Virus record (IMG/VR): IMGVR_UViG_3300038560_000015
Coordinates: 1-60,397 of that record
Reading direction: 5' to 3' (one strand)
Origin: a virus
Length of the DNA: 60,397 nucleotides
Below the pieces are notes generated by a model that made no database searches, was not told the origin of the DNA, and saw nothing but the letters and a program-made list of their open reading frames with translations. Below, piece by piece: positions 1-6,048 of the stretch. The translations under genes were made by a program, and so were the position numbers. Position 1 is the stretch's first letter. The number at the start of each line of letters is the position of its first letter.

Positions 1-207
1 GTAGGCGGCGGCGTAGGCGGCGGCGTAGGCGGCGTAGGCGGCGGCGTCGGCGGCGGCGGCGGCGGCGTCGGCGGCGGCGTCGGCGGCGGCGGCGGCGGCG
101 TCGGCGGCGGCGGCGTAGGCGGCGGCGTCGGCGTAGGCGTCGGCGGCGGCGTAGGCGTAGGCGTCGGCGGCGGCGGCGTAGGCGTCGGCGGCGGCGTAGG
201 CGTAGGC
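1..207. repeat. GGCGGC/GTAGGC/GTCGGC triplet-based tandem repeat, left part
   Basis: The tract is built from GGC, GTA and GTC triplets and encodes Ala, Tyr and Asp on the minus strand. It continues in 60258-60397. Bases 1-40 equal bases 60358-60397 exactly. Short-read assembly would be expected to stop or collapse here, so the true copy number is uncertain. Confidence 0.9.
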
Positions 208-720
208 GTTCCGTTTTAGCTCAATGAAAAATTGTCGCGCTTCGCGCGGGGTTATTTGTTCGGGCGCTGCCTCGCAGCGCGCGGCGAGGTCGCTCCACTT
301 CGCTTTCCGACCCTCATCTTTGATGACGGCAGCGACCGCGCGGAAGGCCGTCGGGAAAGTCTTGCGGATGACAACGCCCAGGACGCGCTTGATGAACTCG
401 CTCTCGTCGAGAAATCCGGCAGAACCGAGCTGTGCAATGGCGAGACGACGAAGCCCTTTGGCGCGCGCCTGGTCGGATGACCAGGCGCTGTCGTTGAGCC
501 TGATTTTCAGCGAGCGCAGCGCGCGCGAAACGCAGTCCGGATTATCGCCGTGCGGCAATCCCATCGCGTAGCAGACCGCGGCTTCGACGCACATCTGACC
601 CGGCTTGGGATTGCCCATCCCGCTCGTCAAACCGGCGTCGACCACTTTAAGAACGCGCTTGGCGACCGCGCGGGTGATCTTGGTGACGGGTTTCTTGCTG
701 CGGTTCGGATGATTGATCAC
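1..720 (-). CDS. Alanine-rich AYAAADA-repeat protein, N-terminal part (gene runs through the contig ends)
   Basis: The reading frame opens at GTG 720 behind AGGGGCGGAG and runs off base 1. It overlaps the upstream stop by GTGA. Residues 1 to about 171 are an ordinary globular-looking domain containing MCVEAAVCYAMGLPHGD. From base 207 downward only Ala, Tyr and Asp codons occur (GCC, TAC, GAC). With one copy of the 40-bp terminal overlap removed, the frame continues without a break into 60357-60133, giving about 314 residues: the domain, about 100 residues of A/Y/D repeat and a 41-residue tail. Such Ala-rich repeat proteins occur in phages of this host group; the N-terminus vaguely recalls Imm-5-like repeat proteins. 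No function is assigned. Confidence 0.75.
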   Translation of the reverse strand, partial: MINHPNRSKKPVTKITRAVAKRVLKVVDAGLTSGMGNPKPGQMCVEAAVCYAMGLPHGDNPDCVSRALRSLKIRLNDSAWSSDQARAKGLRRLAIAQLGSAGFLDESEFIKRVLGVVIRKTFPTAFRAVAAVIKDEGRKAKWSDLAARCEAAPEQITPREARQFFIELKRNAYAYAAADAYAAAADAYAYAAADAYADAAAYAAAADAAAAAADAAADAAAAAADAAAYAAYAAAYAAAY

Positions 721-1004
721 GACGATTGCTCCGCCCCTGAAAACCGCCGAGGCGCGCGGTGAAAGAGTGCTGCGGCAAGACGAGTGCCGGCGATGCTCAA
801 GCTGACGAACGGGCCGCGCAGCGCAAAGTCGTCGCCCATGGCTTGGCGATACCAGACCTCGATCAGGCCGCGCCGAGACAGCGAAGGCGTGAATTCGCGC
901 TGCCAGTCGCGCTCAAGTGAGACGGGGCGAACCGCGGCGCCGCGAGCAAATAACGAGCGCAGGATGACGATCTGAGATCGGCCAAGGAGGGAGCGTTCGC
1001 TCAT
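717..1004 (-). CDS. Small winged-helix-like hypothetical protein
   Basis: The 95-residue protein starts at ATG 1004 behind CCGGAG and ends by a GTGA overlap with the start of the Ala-rich repeat gene, so the two are probably translationally coupled. The stretch RRGLIEVWYRQ followed by LRGPFVSLSIAGTRLA has the helix-then-beta-wing look of small phage winged-helix proteins. This is a fold guess from pattern only. It lies second in the leftward operon that begins near 1406. Confidence 0.6.
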   Translation of the reverse strand: MSERSLLGRSQIVILRSLFARGAAVRPVSLERDWQREFTPSLSRRGLIEVWYRQAMGDDFALRGPFVSLSIAGTRLAAALFHRAPRRFSGAEQSS

Positions 1005-1022
1005 GCGGCGCTCCGGAAAAGT

Positions 1023-1406
1023 TCAATCGAGCGGCCGCAGCATTTCCTCATCGGCGGCCAAGAGAACGCAGGCCGGCACGTCGAGCTCGCCGCGCAAGAT
1101 GCGCCGGCCGGTGCGCGGGTCGCACTTGGCGATGGTCGCGATAGCGACGTCGGGCTTATCCCAAAGGATTTTGGCAACCTCGCCGAATTTGCGCCGCACG
1201 ATCTTGGGAGTGCCGGTTGGAGCAGTGTGACGGACAGAAATGTCCTTATTTGCTGGCTCGGCGCCATCTGTCGGGACAGAACTGTCCGCGATCGGCGGCG
1301 AGCGCATCTCACGTTGGACATTTTCGTCCGCGAGCGGGCGGGAACGTCCGTCGATTTTTGCTGCAGGGAACTCGTTCGACGGTAGTGATTCGACAGGGGC
1401 TGACAT
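1023..1406 (-). CDS. Probable HTH regulatory protein, first gene of the leftward operon
   Basis: ATG 1406 has a good Shine-Dalgarno (GGTGGAG, 7 nt away), which favours it over the ATG eight codons upstream. The product is 127 residues. The first 70 residues are polar and low in complexity. The C-terminal half (VAIATIAKCDPRTGRRILRG) resembles the helix-turn-helix of small XRE-type phage proteins that end near a leucine/acid-rich tail. As the first gene downstream of the divergent intergenic region it occupies the position of an early leftward regulator. The function is inference. Confidence 0.6.
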   Translation of the reverse strand: MSAPVESLPSNEFPAAKIDGRSRPLADENVQREMRSPPIADSSVPTDGAEPANKDISVRHTAPTGTPKIVRRKFGEVAKILWDKPDVAIATIAKCDPRTGRRILRGELDVPACVLLAADEEMLRPLD

Positions 1407-1441
1407 GACGAAACTCCACCAACACACAGAACTGCAGCGAA

Positions 1442-1487
1442 GCGCGCGCGAGCCTGGAGGGTACAGCGTCGAAAGGCTCGCGCGCGC
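1442..1487. promoter_or_regulatory. 14-bp perfect inverted repeat in the divergent control region
   Basis: GCGCGCGCGAGCCT (1442-1455) and its exact reverse complement (1474-1487) are separated by 18 nt. A second 7-bp hairpin (GTTCGTC/GACGAAC) follows at 1490-1507. Both lie in the 218-bp gap between the leftward gene starting at 1406 and the rightward gene starting at 1625. They could form an RNA hairpin in the leftward leader or be a protein site. On the minus strand TTGTGA (1559-1564) and TTAACG with 17-nt spacing is a weak upstream promoter candidate. Confidence 0.5.
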
Positions 1488-1624
1488 CGGTTCGTCGCCT
1501 GACGAACGACCGAATTCTTTTGCCCCAGCGAACTCGCGTTAACCGCACCCGCAGATGCGTCACAACCCTGACACGCTCCCTGGTAGGATTTTTTCGCGCA
1601 TAAGACGCAAGAGGGAGCAAAACC

Positions 1625-1882
1625 ATGTCGGAATTCGAGAATTCGAGGTTGATCGAGCTTGGCCCGATTACCGATTTCTATGTCGACGGTCTCGGCAAGA
1701 TGGAGCTGCTCGGCGAGAACGTGCGTATGATCTATTTCCGCTGGCGCTTTTTCGACGGATGCTGGCAAAAGATCGCAGTGGAATTTGCGAGAGTTTGCCC
1801 GATCACGAGCTTGATGATGCCAATCGAGCGCTATCCCGCCGTGGCGATCGCAAGGCCGGAGCCGGCGAATTTGCACAGCTAG
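1625..1882 (+). CDS. Hypothetical protein, 85 aa
   Basis: ATG 1625 follows GAGGGAG at an ideal distance. The protein begins MSEFENSRLIELGPITDFYVDG and is mixed alpha/beta in appearance, with no membrane segment or motif that I recognise. It is the only plus-strand gene between the leftward operon start and the repressor, and converges on the repressor gene with only 2 nt between the stops. Expression from the prophage is possible because it lies in the immunity region. Confidence 0.55.
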   Translation: MSEFENSRLIELGPITDFYVDGLGKMELLGENVRMIYFRWRFFDGCWQKIAVEFARVCPITSLMMPIERYPAVAIARPEPANLHS

Positions 1883-1884
1883 GC

Positions 1885-2136
1885 TCATTCGGCGGCCTCC
1901 GCTGGCGCGGCTTCAGTCTTTCCCATCAGCCGCGCCAGATCGGGCCGCAACACGGCCTGTGGAATTCCGGTTTTTTCAGAGACGAGCGGCAGTCTGTCGT
2001 TGTCGACGCGCCGCTTGCCGGATTCCCAGCGCGCCCAGGTTTCGCGTGCGACGCCGACCAGCGCCGCCGCGTCTTGCTGCGACAGGTGCGGCTCGTGGGC
2101 TTCGCGAAATGCCTTAAGGGCGGGAATCGCTTCCAT
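1885..2136 (-). CDS. XRE-family (Cro/CI-like) repressor
   Basis: A small HTH_XRE protein: LSQQDAAALVGVARETWARWESGKR is the helix-turn-helix, with the recognition helix ending in the typical WESGKR. No dimerisation or self-cleavage domain is present. ATG 2145 lies 1 nt from the promoter -10, so I prefer ATG 2136 (83 residues), which would sit about 3 nt from the predicted transcript start and make the mRNA nearly leaderless, as for lambda cI from PRM. Its promoter is overlapped by a 19-bp operator that recurs at the early promoter near 3100, so it is the best candidate for the lysogeny repressor and is probably autoregulated. Confidence 0.8.
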   Translation of the reverse strand: MEAIPALKAFREAHEPHLSQQDAAALVGVARETWARWESGKRRVDNDRLPLVSEKTGIPQAVLRPDLARLMGKTEAAPAEAAE

Positions 2137-2145
2137 GATTCGCAT

Positions 2146-2173
2146 GTGTAACCTATTTGGTCACAGCACTCAA
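2146..2173 (-). promoter_or_regulatory. Repressor promoter (leftward)
   Basis: On the minus strand TTGAGT (2168-2173) and TTACAC (2146-2151) are 16 nt apart. The 19-bp operator at 2147-2165 covers the -10 and most of the spacer. The architecture matches the rightward promoter at 3075-3102 almost base for base. Confidence 0.65.
2147..2165. promoter_or_regulatory. Operator O1 (TGTAACC-N5-GGTCACA)
   Basis: 19-bp imperfect palindrome, one mismatch between half sites, over the -10 of the repressor promoter. It is one of four related sites. Confidence 0.7.
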
Positions 2174-2180
2174 TATGGGA

Positions 2181-2199
2181 TGTGACCATGCCGGTCATC
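2181..2199. promoter_or_regulatory. Operator O2 (TGTGACC-N5-GGTCATC)
   Basis: 19-bp site with one perfect and one slightly degenerate half site, 15 bp from O1. It lies just upstream of the repressor promoter -35 and ahead of the plus-strand HTH gene, so it could control both directions. Confidence 0.6.
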
Positions 2200-2222
2200 A
2201 GACTGTGGAAGGACGCACCCCT

Positions 2223-2552
2223 ATGCTTCTCGCCATGGGCATCCGTCCCCGAAAGCCCCCGCGCGGGCACCTGTTCCTCAAGGAACATCGCAACGCCAAG
2301 AAGATTTCGGCCACCAAAATGGCTGAGATGCTTGGCATCGAGCGGGAGAGCGTCTATCGCCTTGAGCGGCAGCCCTGGCGCGTTAATTCCGCCAAGCAGG
2401 CAGATTGGGCCCAGGCCTTGGGGATCGAGCCAGAAGAGCTCTGGCGCCCTCCTGGGGCCGTTTCCTTGGACGCCCTGGTCCGGACGGCACCGGATGACGT
2501 CAAAGCCATGGCGGCCGATATCGTACAGCGTATCGTTAAGGGTGAGCGATAA
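2223..2552 (+). CDS. XRE-family HTH protein (Cro-like or second regulator)
   Basis: About 109 residues from ATG 2223. The HTH spans ISATKMAEMLGIERESVYRL, followed by LEPxELWRPP-type residues common in phage HTH proteins and a helical C-terminal tail. An upstream ATG at 2157 would extend it through the operator region, so 2223 is preferred; ATG 2235 is also possible. It is divergent from the repressor across the O1/O2 operators, the classical cI/cro geometry, but the second operator pair lies further right at 3039-3100, so its role may differ from Cro. Confidence 0.7.
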   Translation: MLLAMGIRPRKPPRGHLFLKEHRNAKKISATKMAEMLGIERESVYRLERQPWRVNSAKQADWAQALGIEPEELWRPPGAVSLDALVRTAPDDVKAMAADIVQRIVKGER

Positions 2553-2588
2553 AATATAAGTATTATCAATACGTTATAGGGGATGGCA

Positions 2589-2993
2589 ATGCGCACCACA
2601 ATTAGCCTCATTTTGGCGGCGGCACTAGCAGGATGCGCGGCCTCCGGCGTCAAGGTCTCCGAGCAGCAGGCAGAATCCTTCAAGGTCGGATCGTCGACCT
2701 ATGCCGACGTCACGGCCGCGTTGGGCGCGCCGACCACGGCGAATGTGATGCCCGACGGCACCCGGATGGCGATCTACAGCTATACCGCCATAAGGTCGCA
2801 AGCGCAGAATTTTATTCCCTATATCGGGCCATTGGTAGCAGGATATGATACGCAAATGTCGGCTGTTACCTTCAATTTCGACCGAAACGGTGTCCTGACA
2901 GGCACATCATCGAGCCAAACCGGCGTTGGAACCGGGGCCAACCTTGCAGCCGGCACCAGCGCCGCGACCCAGCCCTATCAAGCCCCGCGCTAA
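2589..2993 (+). CDS. BamE/SmpA-like outer-membrane lipoprotein
   Basis: ATG 2589 is preferred over ATG 2583 because AGGGG lies about 6 nt before it. The N-terminus is a lipoprotein signal with lipobox LAGC (Cys16 as the lipidated residue, Ala-Ala following, so outer-membrane sorting is expected). The mature part contains FKVGSSTYADVTAALGAPT, the characteristic opening of the SmpA/OmlA/BamE fold. It ends in a Ser/Gly/Thr-rich tail. It sits between the repressor region and the repressed early promoter and is preceded by an A+T-rich stretch with a small inverted repeat (2560-2572), so it could be expressed from the prophage, for instance as a superinfection-exclusion or envelope-altering protein. 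That role is inference. Confidence 0.7.
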   Translation: MRTTISLILAAALAGCAASGVKVSEQQAESFKVGSSTYADVTAALGAPTTANVMPDGTRMAIYSYTAIRSQAQNFIPYIGPLVAGYDTQMSAVTFNFDRNGVLTGTSSSQTGVGTGANLAAGTSAATQPYQAPR

Positions 2994-3038
2994 AGCGGTC
3001 CACCGCATATCCCCTTGAGTTGCAACGCAGCTTCGGCT

Positions 3039-3057
3039 TGTGACCAATTCAGTCACA
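3039..3057. promoter_or_regulatory. Operator O3 (TGTGACC-N5-AGTCACA)
   Basis: 19-bp palindrome with one mismatch, upstream of the -35 of the rightward early promoter. Same half sites and spacing as O1, O2 and O4. Confidence 0.7.
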
Positions 3058-3074
3058 TTGACGTGACTGCCGTA

Positions 3075-3102
3075 TTGACTTTGTGACCGCTTCGGTTACA
3101 TT
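3075..3102 (+). promoter_or_regulatory. Early rightward promoter
   Basis: TTGACT (3075-3080) and TACATT (3097-3102) are 16 nt apart. Operator O4 covers the spacer and part of the -10, and O3 lies 17 bp upstream. The predicted start near 3109 leaves a short leader before ATG 3127, which has GGGGAAAG as ribosome binding site. Confidence 0.7.
3082..3100. promoter_or_regulatory. Operator O4 (TGTGACC-N5-GGTTACA)
   Basis: 19-bp palindrome with one mismatch, inside the early rightward promoter. Binding here would block RNA polymerase directly. Confidence 0.7.
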
Positions 3103-3126
3103 CTCCCCCATCGGGGAAAGACCTCC

Positions 3127-3438
3127 ATGGCCCACGCCAACGCCGTCGAAGAAACCGTCGCCATCCTCCGCGACCATCCCTTCCCGACGCGCGCGCCGCT
3201 GCCCGCGCCAATCCCGTTGCCGGAACTCAATACCCGCGCCGATTTCGATCTCGCCTACGCCTGCGCCCATTGTGACGCGCTAGAAATCGAGACGCTTGAG
3301 CGCGAACACGCCCGCGCCTGGCGCCGGCGCCGGCAGCACGACTGCGCCGCGATCTATAAGCGGATCAAACAACTCAAAGGCCAAGCCTATGCGGTGCGCA
3401 CCCGCGTATTCGCCGACGGCTGGTTTACGACGTGGTGA
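3127..3438 (+). CDS. First gene of the rightward early operon, hypothetical
   Basis: 103 residues behind a strong ribosome binding site and the repressed promoter. A Pro-rich N-terminal third is followed by a helical, basic region (EREHARAWRRRRQHDCAAIYKRIKQLK) that looks capable of coiled-coil or nucleic-acid contact. No family is recognised. Position suggests an early lytic function. Confidence 0.65.
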   Translation: MAHANAVEETVAILRDHPFPTRAPLPAPIPLPELNTRADFDLAYACAHCDALEIETLEREHARAWRRRRQHDCAAIYKRIKQLKGQAYAVRTRVFADGWFTTW

Positions 3439-3443
3439 CGATC

Positions 3444-3521
3444 ATGACCCGGCTCGCGCGCCTCTGGCGCAACATCAAACGCATTTTCGTCGATCCGCAT
3501 TCGAACGAACGGGAATGGTGA
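3444..3521 (+). CDS. Possible 25-aa basic peptide
   Basis: MTRLARLWRNIKRIFVDPHS... starts 5 nt after the preceding stop and overlaps the next start. Arg/Lys-rich amphipathic peptide. Supported only by its fit in the tightly packed operon. Confidence 0.3.
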   Translation: MTRLARLWRNIKRIFVDPHSNEREW

Positions 3522-3637
3522 TTGCCATGGGCCACACTGCTGTCGCGCTCTCGCTGATCGTCGGCGTTGCTATCGCCCTCGTCGCGGTTTCGCCCTACAT
3601 CGCCGGCACCGTGCTGATCATCGGGTGGCCGTCATGA
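3515..3637 (+). CDS. Small single-span membrane protein
   Basis: 40 residues from ATG 3515 (or 36 from ATG 3527, which is better separated from GGGA). Almost entirely one hydrophobic helix (VALSLIVGVAIALVAVSPYI). It ends by an ATGA overlap with the next gene. Function unknown. Confidence 0.5.
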   Translation: MVIAMGHTAVALSLIVGVAIALVAVSPYIAGTVLIIGWPS

Positions 3638-3825
3638 GTGTGGGCCTTGCAGACCGGAGGTTGATCGAAGAGTTCGTTTTGGAGGAACTCGACGCCCTTG
3701 AAAATGCCGGCGACGAATTCGCCTGCCTTGACGACAACGATTGCGACAGCCCCAGCGGTCATCTGTTCAAGACGTCGTGCGGTGAGACGAAGTGCCGATA
3801 TTGCGGCTTGGTGGTATGGTCATGA
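3634..3825 (+). CDS. Small acidic protein with a C-terminal zinc-knuckle-like CxxC
   Basis: 63 residues; ATG overlaps the preceding stop (ATGA). The N-terminal half is strongly acidic and helical (RLIEEFVLEELDALENAGDE). The tail has HLFKTSCGETKCRYCGLVV, which could bind zinc through Cys-x4-Cys-x2-Cys and a His. Function unknown. Confidence 0.6.
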   Translation: MSVGLADRRLIEEFVLEELDALENAGDEFACLDDNDCDSPSGHLFKTSCGETKCRYCGLVVWS

Positions 3826-4106
3826 GCGACGGCTCGGGCATTCCTCTCGATCGCGATGCCGTCGCCATGTTGGCCAAGGAGCTACTTGAAGACGTCCGCG
3901 ATCACTACCTTCGCCGTCCGACCTCCCGCGCCACAGCTCAAGAGGTCTTGAACGCGCTGGCCATCAATGTCGCCATGATCGTGGCCGCGGCCCGCGCGTG
4001 CGGCGATGAAGATGGCGCCCGCCAGTTTTTTGACGACGCGCTCGAAGCGCAGCTCGACGAGGCCAACCCAACGACGCTCGGCGAGCTTGAGCGAGTTGTG
4101 CGATGA
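3822..4106 (+). CDS. Hypothetical helical protein
   Basis: 94 residues from ATG 3822, chosen because it overlaps the preceding stop as ATGA, like its neighbours. It is largely helical, with no motif that I recognise. Its stop overlaps the next start in the same way, consistent with coupled translation. Confidence 0.6.
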   Translation: MSDGSGIPLDRDAVAMLAKELLEDVRDHYLRRPTSRATAQEVLNALAINVAMIVAAARACGDEDGARQFFDDALEAQLDEANPTTLGELERVVR

Positions 4107-4564
4107 TTATATTTCCTCAGCGCATCGTGCCGATCGAGCGTCCCGGAACGCTGCTCAAGCGCGCCTTTGCGCTTCGCGACGCGATGAAGTCCGAAGGCCC
4201 GGAGCGCGGCGAAGCCTATCTCGACCATATCCGCGCCTGCCCGTGCCTGCACTGCGGCCAGGATCCGTGCGGCGAAGCTTCTCACCTAAGATCAGCGAGC
4301 GGTGCGCACGGCAAAGCCAGCGGCACCGGCAAGCGCCCTGACGATCGCTGGGCGTTGCCAGTTTGCCCCGAACACCATCGCCTAGCGCAGCGCGCGCAGC
4401 ATCAGATCGGCGAGCGGGCGTTCTGGTCTGACTTGGGCATCGATCCTTTTTTGACCTGCCAGCGCCTATGGGCGCAGCGAAACGACCTTGTTGCCATGCG
4501 TGCGGTTGTGTTTGCCGTGATCGGCGAACGTCATCAACGGAGCGCGCCATGGCTCACCACCTGA
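4103..4564 (+). CDS. DUF968/Ref/YbcO-like HNH-type nuclease
   Basis: 153 residues. A zinc/HNH-type core is visible: CPCLHCGQDPCGEASHLRS, then GKRPDDRWALPVCPEHHR, then an EFxxxxG-like end (ERAFWSDLGIDP). This Cys-Cys/His-Gly-Lys-Asp/Cys-His-His order is that of the DUF968, YbcO and Ref recombination-associated nucleases, which act on DNA near recombination intermediates or with RecA. The coupled small operon position is typical of nin-region-like genes. Nuclease activity is inferred from the family resemblance. Confidence 0.65.
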   Translation: MIIFPQRIVPIERPGTLLKRAFALRDAMKSEGPERGEAYLDHIRACPCLHCGQDPCGEASHLRSASGAHGKASGTGKRPDDRWALPVCPEHHRLAQRAQHQIGERAFWSDLGIDPFLTCQRLWAQRNDLVAMRAVVFAVIGERHQRSAPWLTT

Positions 4565-4743
4565 TCGAGTTTTTGATCTTCTGCTGCGGCGTCTCGGTCG
4601 GTTTCCCGATCGGCGGTTTCTTCGCCGGCTGCAAGGATCAATGCAATTGCGGCGCATCATCGTTCCAGGCGCCACAATGCGGCGAGCCCTCGGGGAAACG
4701 CGAAACGGCAGAGGGCTCGCCGCTTCCTTATCTGGTCAAATGA
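4549..4743 (+). CDS. Small Cys-rich membrane protein
   Basis: 64 residues from ATG 4549, which follows ACGGAG. An N-terminal hydrophobic helix (FLIFCCGVSVGFPIGGFFAG) is followed by a short Cys-rich cytoplasmic or periplasmic tail (CKDQCNC). It overlaps the end of the preceding gene by 16 nt. Function unknown. Confidence 0.55.
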   Translation: MAHHLIEFLIFCCGVSVGFPIGGFFAGCKDQCNCGASSFQAPQCGEPSGKRETAEGSPLPYLVK

Positions 4744-4756
4744 GGGGGAAGATTTC

Positions 4757-4963
4757 ATGAACGCCACACGGGAGCAGATACTGGCGGCGGTCAATGCCGC
4801 GCCGAGAGGCGCCACCACCGCGCAGCTCGCCCATCGGCTCGGCGCCGCGAAGTACAACGTCGGCAGCATATTATCGAAGCTCGCCGCCTACGGCCACATC
4901 CGCAAGCTCGATCCGCCGCCGGGCAATGTCGGCTTTATCTGGTCGCCGAAGGCGCCGGCATGA
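4757..4963 (+). CDS. Winged-helix DNA-binding protein
   Basis: 68 residues behind GAGGGGGAAG. REQILAAVNAAPRGATTAQLAHRLGAAKYNVGSILSKL is a complete wHTH: helix 1, helix 2 and a recognition helix, followed by a two-strand wing. It resembles MarR/replication-type winged helices. Probably an early regulatory or replication accessory protein. Confidence 0.65.
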   Translation: MNATREQILAAVNAAPRGATTAQLAHRLGAAKYNVGSILSKLAAYGHIRKLDPPPGNVGFIWSPKAPA

Positions 4964-5178
4964 GCGCGGCCCGGCACCATTGGCGCATGAGCGCGCGAGG
5001 CGACGCCGACGGCAAGTGCCTGTTCTTCGGCTGTCCGTGCGGGTTTTCGGTGCTGCAGGCATCCGGCGCCGAGGCGTTTCACGAGCCCTTCATCCGCGCC
5101 GTCAACGATCATCTGCGCCAGATCGCGCTTGAGAATACCGAACGACCCGGCGCGCACCTGAAACTCGCGAGAGGATGA
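4960..5178 (+). CDS. Hypothetical protein, 72 aa
   Basis: Coupled by ATGA to both neighbours. CLFFGCPCGFSV suggests a small Cys cluster. No known family recognised. Confidence 0.55.
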   Translation: MSAARHHWRMSARGDADGKCLFFGCPCGFSVLQASGAEAFHEPFIRAVNDHLRQIALENTERPGAHLKLARG

Positions 5179-5447
5179 AATTGTCTGTTCTGTTGCGTTT
5201 GCGTCAGCAAATAATCCAGTCGGCAGGATGCCGGCGCAGCAATGAGATCAGCGTGGAGTTACAGTTCCATATCAGAGAGATTTGCCCGGTGTGCCATAAG
5301 CCAAGCGTGCGGCTGGCGACCATCGAGCCACACCCGACGCGGGATGACATCGCGCTGCATAACTTCAATTGCCTCGACTGCGGGCCCGTTAGGACGAGGG
5401 AACTCTCGTTGCGACCGAGGGCCGCGGTAATGGAGAGCGCCGCTTGA
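5175..5447 (+). CDS. Zinc-ribbon-like protein
   Basis: 90 residues. CPVCHKPSV and, 28 residues later, CLDCGPV form a Cys4 zinc ribbon; the rest is basic. The ATG overlaps the upstream stop. Small Cys4 proteins of this kind are common in phage early regions. Function unknown. Confidence 0.6.
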   Translation: MKLSVLLRLRQQIIQSAGCRRSNEISVELQFHIREICPVCHKPSVRLATIEPHPTRDDIALHNFNCLDCGPVRTRELSLRPRAAVMESAA

Positions 5448-5647
5448 GCGAGCCTGCGCAAATTTACGCACCCGATCGCGACGTTCTTGATCGTCTCGGC
5501 GAAGCGCTGCGGCGCTATCGGCACGGGCTGATGCGGCCGTTGTGGGCGGACATGACCGAAGCCGATCGGGAAGGCTGGCGCAATCTCGCCGCGACCTTCG
5601 TCATGGACTTGAAGAACGTCGGCATTCGCATCGAGGTCGAGCGGTGA
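5444..5647 (+). CDS. Hypothetical protein starting with TTG
   Basis: 67 residues; TTG 5444 overlaps the upstream stop (TTGA) and is the only start that preserves the coupling. The N-terminus MSEPAQIYAP is encoded by a one-mismatch copy of the dispersed palindrome (5455-5470). The remainder is helical. Function unknown. Confidence 0.6.
   Translation: MSEPAQIYAPDRDVLDRLGEALRRYRHGLMRPLWADMTEADREGWRNLAATFVMDLKNVGIRIEVER
5455..5470. repeat. One-mismatch copy of the TGCGCAAATTTGCGCA palindrome
   Basis: TGCGCAAATTTACGCA, one base away from the perfect sites at 18859-18880, 35806-35833, 50833-50848 and 59216-59231. Confidence 0.5.
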
Positions 5648-6048
5648 CCGTCGCCGTCTATACCATTGCCGAGGCGGCTGCGGTGCTCCGCAAAACCCCT
5701 CGATGGCTTGTCAACTGGCTGCGGGATAACCCGGTCGACGCGACCGGAACGCCGTTCTACACTCCGGCCGGCCGCACCAAGACATTCGACGATAGCGAGC
5801 TGTTCCGGATCCGTGTGGCGATGCGTGAGGCAGAGCAATGCCGCTTAAGATCATCACGTCCCGCAACAAGAAAACGAAAAACCTCTATATCCGCGGCTCG
5901 TACCTCGGAGTCCGAGTGGACCAAAGCTGCAAGACTGGCAAACGATCCGTCGCTGGCGGAATTCTCAAGCGGCTCGAAGCCAGCATCGAAAGAGGCGAGT
6001 ACCCACCGCGTGAAGCTGGAACTCGTAGCGACGAACCGACATTCTTGA
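5644..6048 (+). CDS. Excisionase-like HTH protein overlapping the integrase gene
   Basis: 134 residues from GTG 5644 (GTGA overlap with the preceding stop). The first 65 residues form an HTH_17/MerR-type domain: YTIAEAAAVLRKTPRWLVNW, then a loop, and KTFDDSELFRIR, as in phage excisionases and AlpA-type proteins. The last 70 codons lie inside the start of the integrase gene in another frame and look low in complexity (Ser/Arg/Lys). Lambda xis and int also overlap, but by fewer codons. Role as recombination directionality factor is inference from fold and position. Confidence 0.65.
   Translation: MTVAVYTIAEAAAVLRKTPRWLVNWLRDNPVDATGTPFYTPAGRTKTFDDSELFRIRVAMREAEQCRLRSSRPATRKRKTSISAARTSESEWTKAARLANDPSLAEFSSGSKPASKEASTHRVKLELVATNRHS

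Noticed and set aside
1-207. CRISPR-like array at the contig ends
   Set aside because: Units are 3-6 bp in phase with a reading frame, with no spacers and no cas genes. It is a protein-coding tandem repeat.
1001-1888. A 295-codon minus-strand frame through 1023-1882
   Set aside because: It runs antisense to the gene at 1625 and in another frame through the gene at 1023-1406, both of which have good starts; the translation is Arg/Ser-rich.
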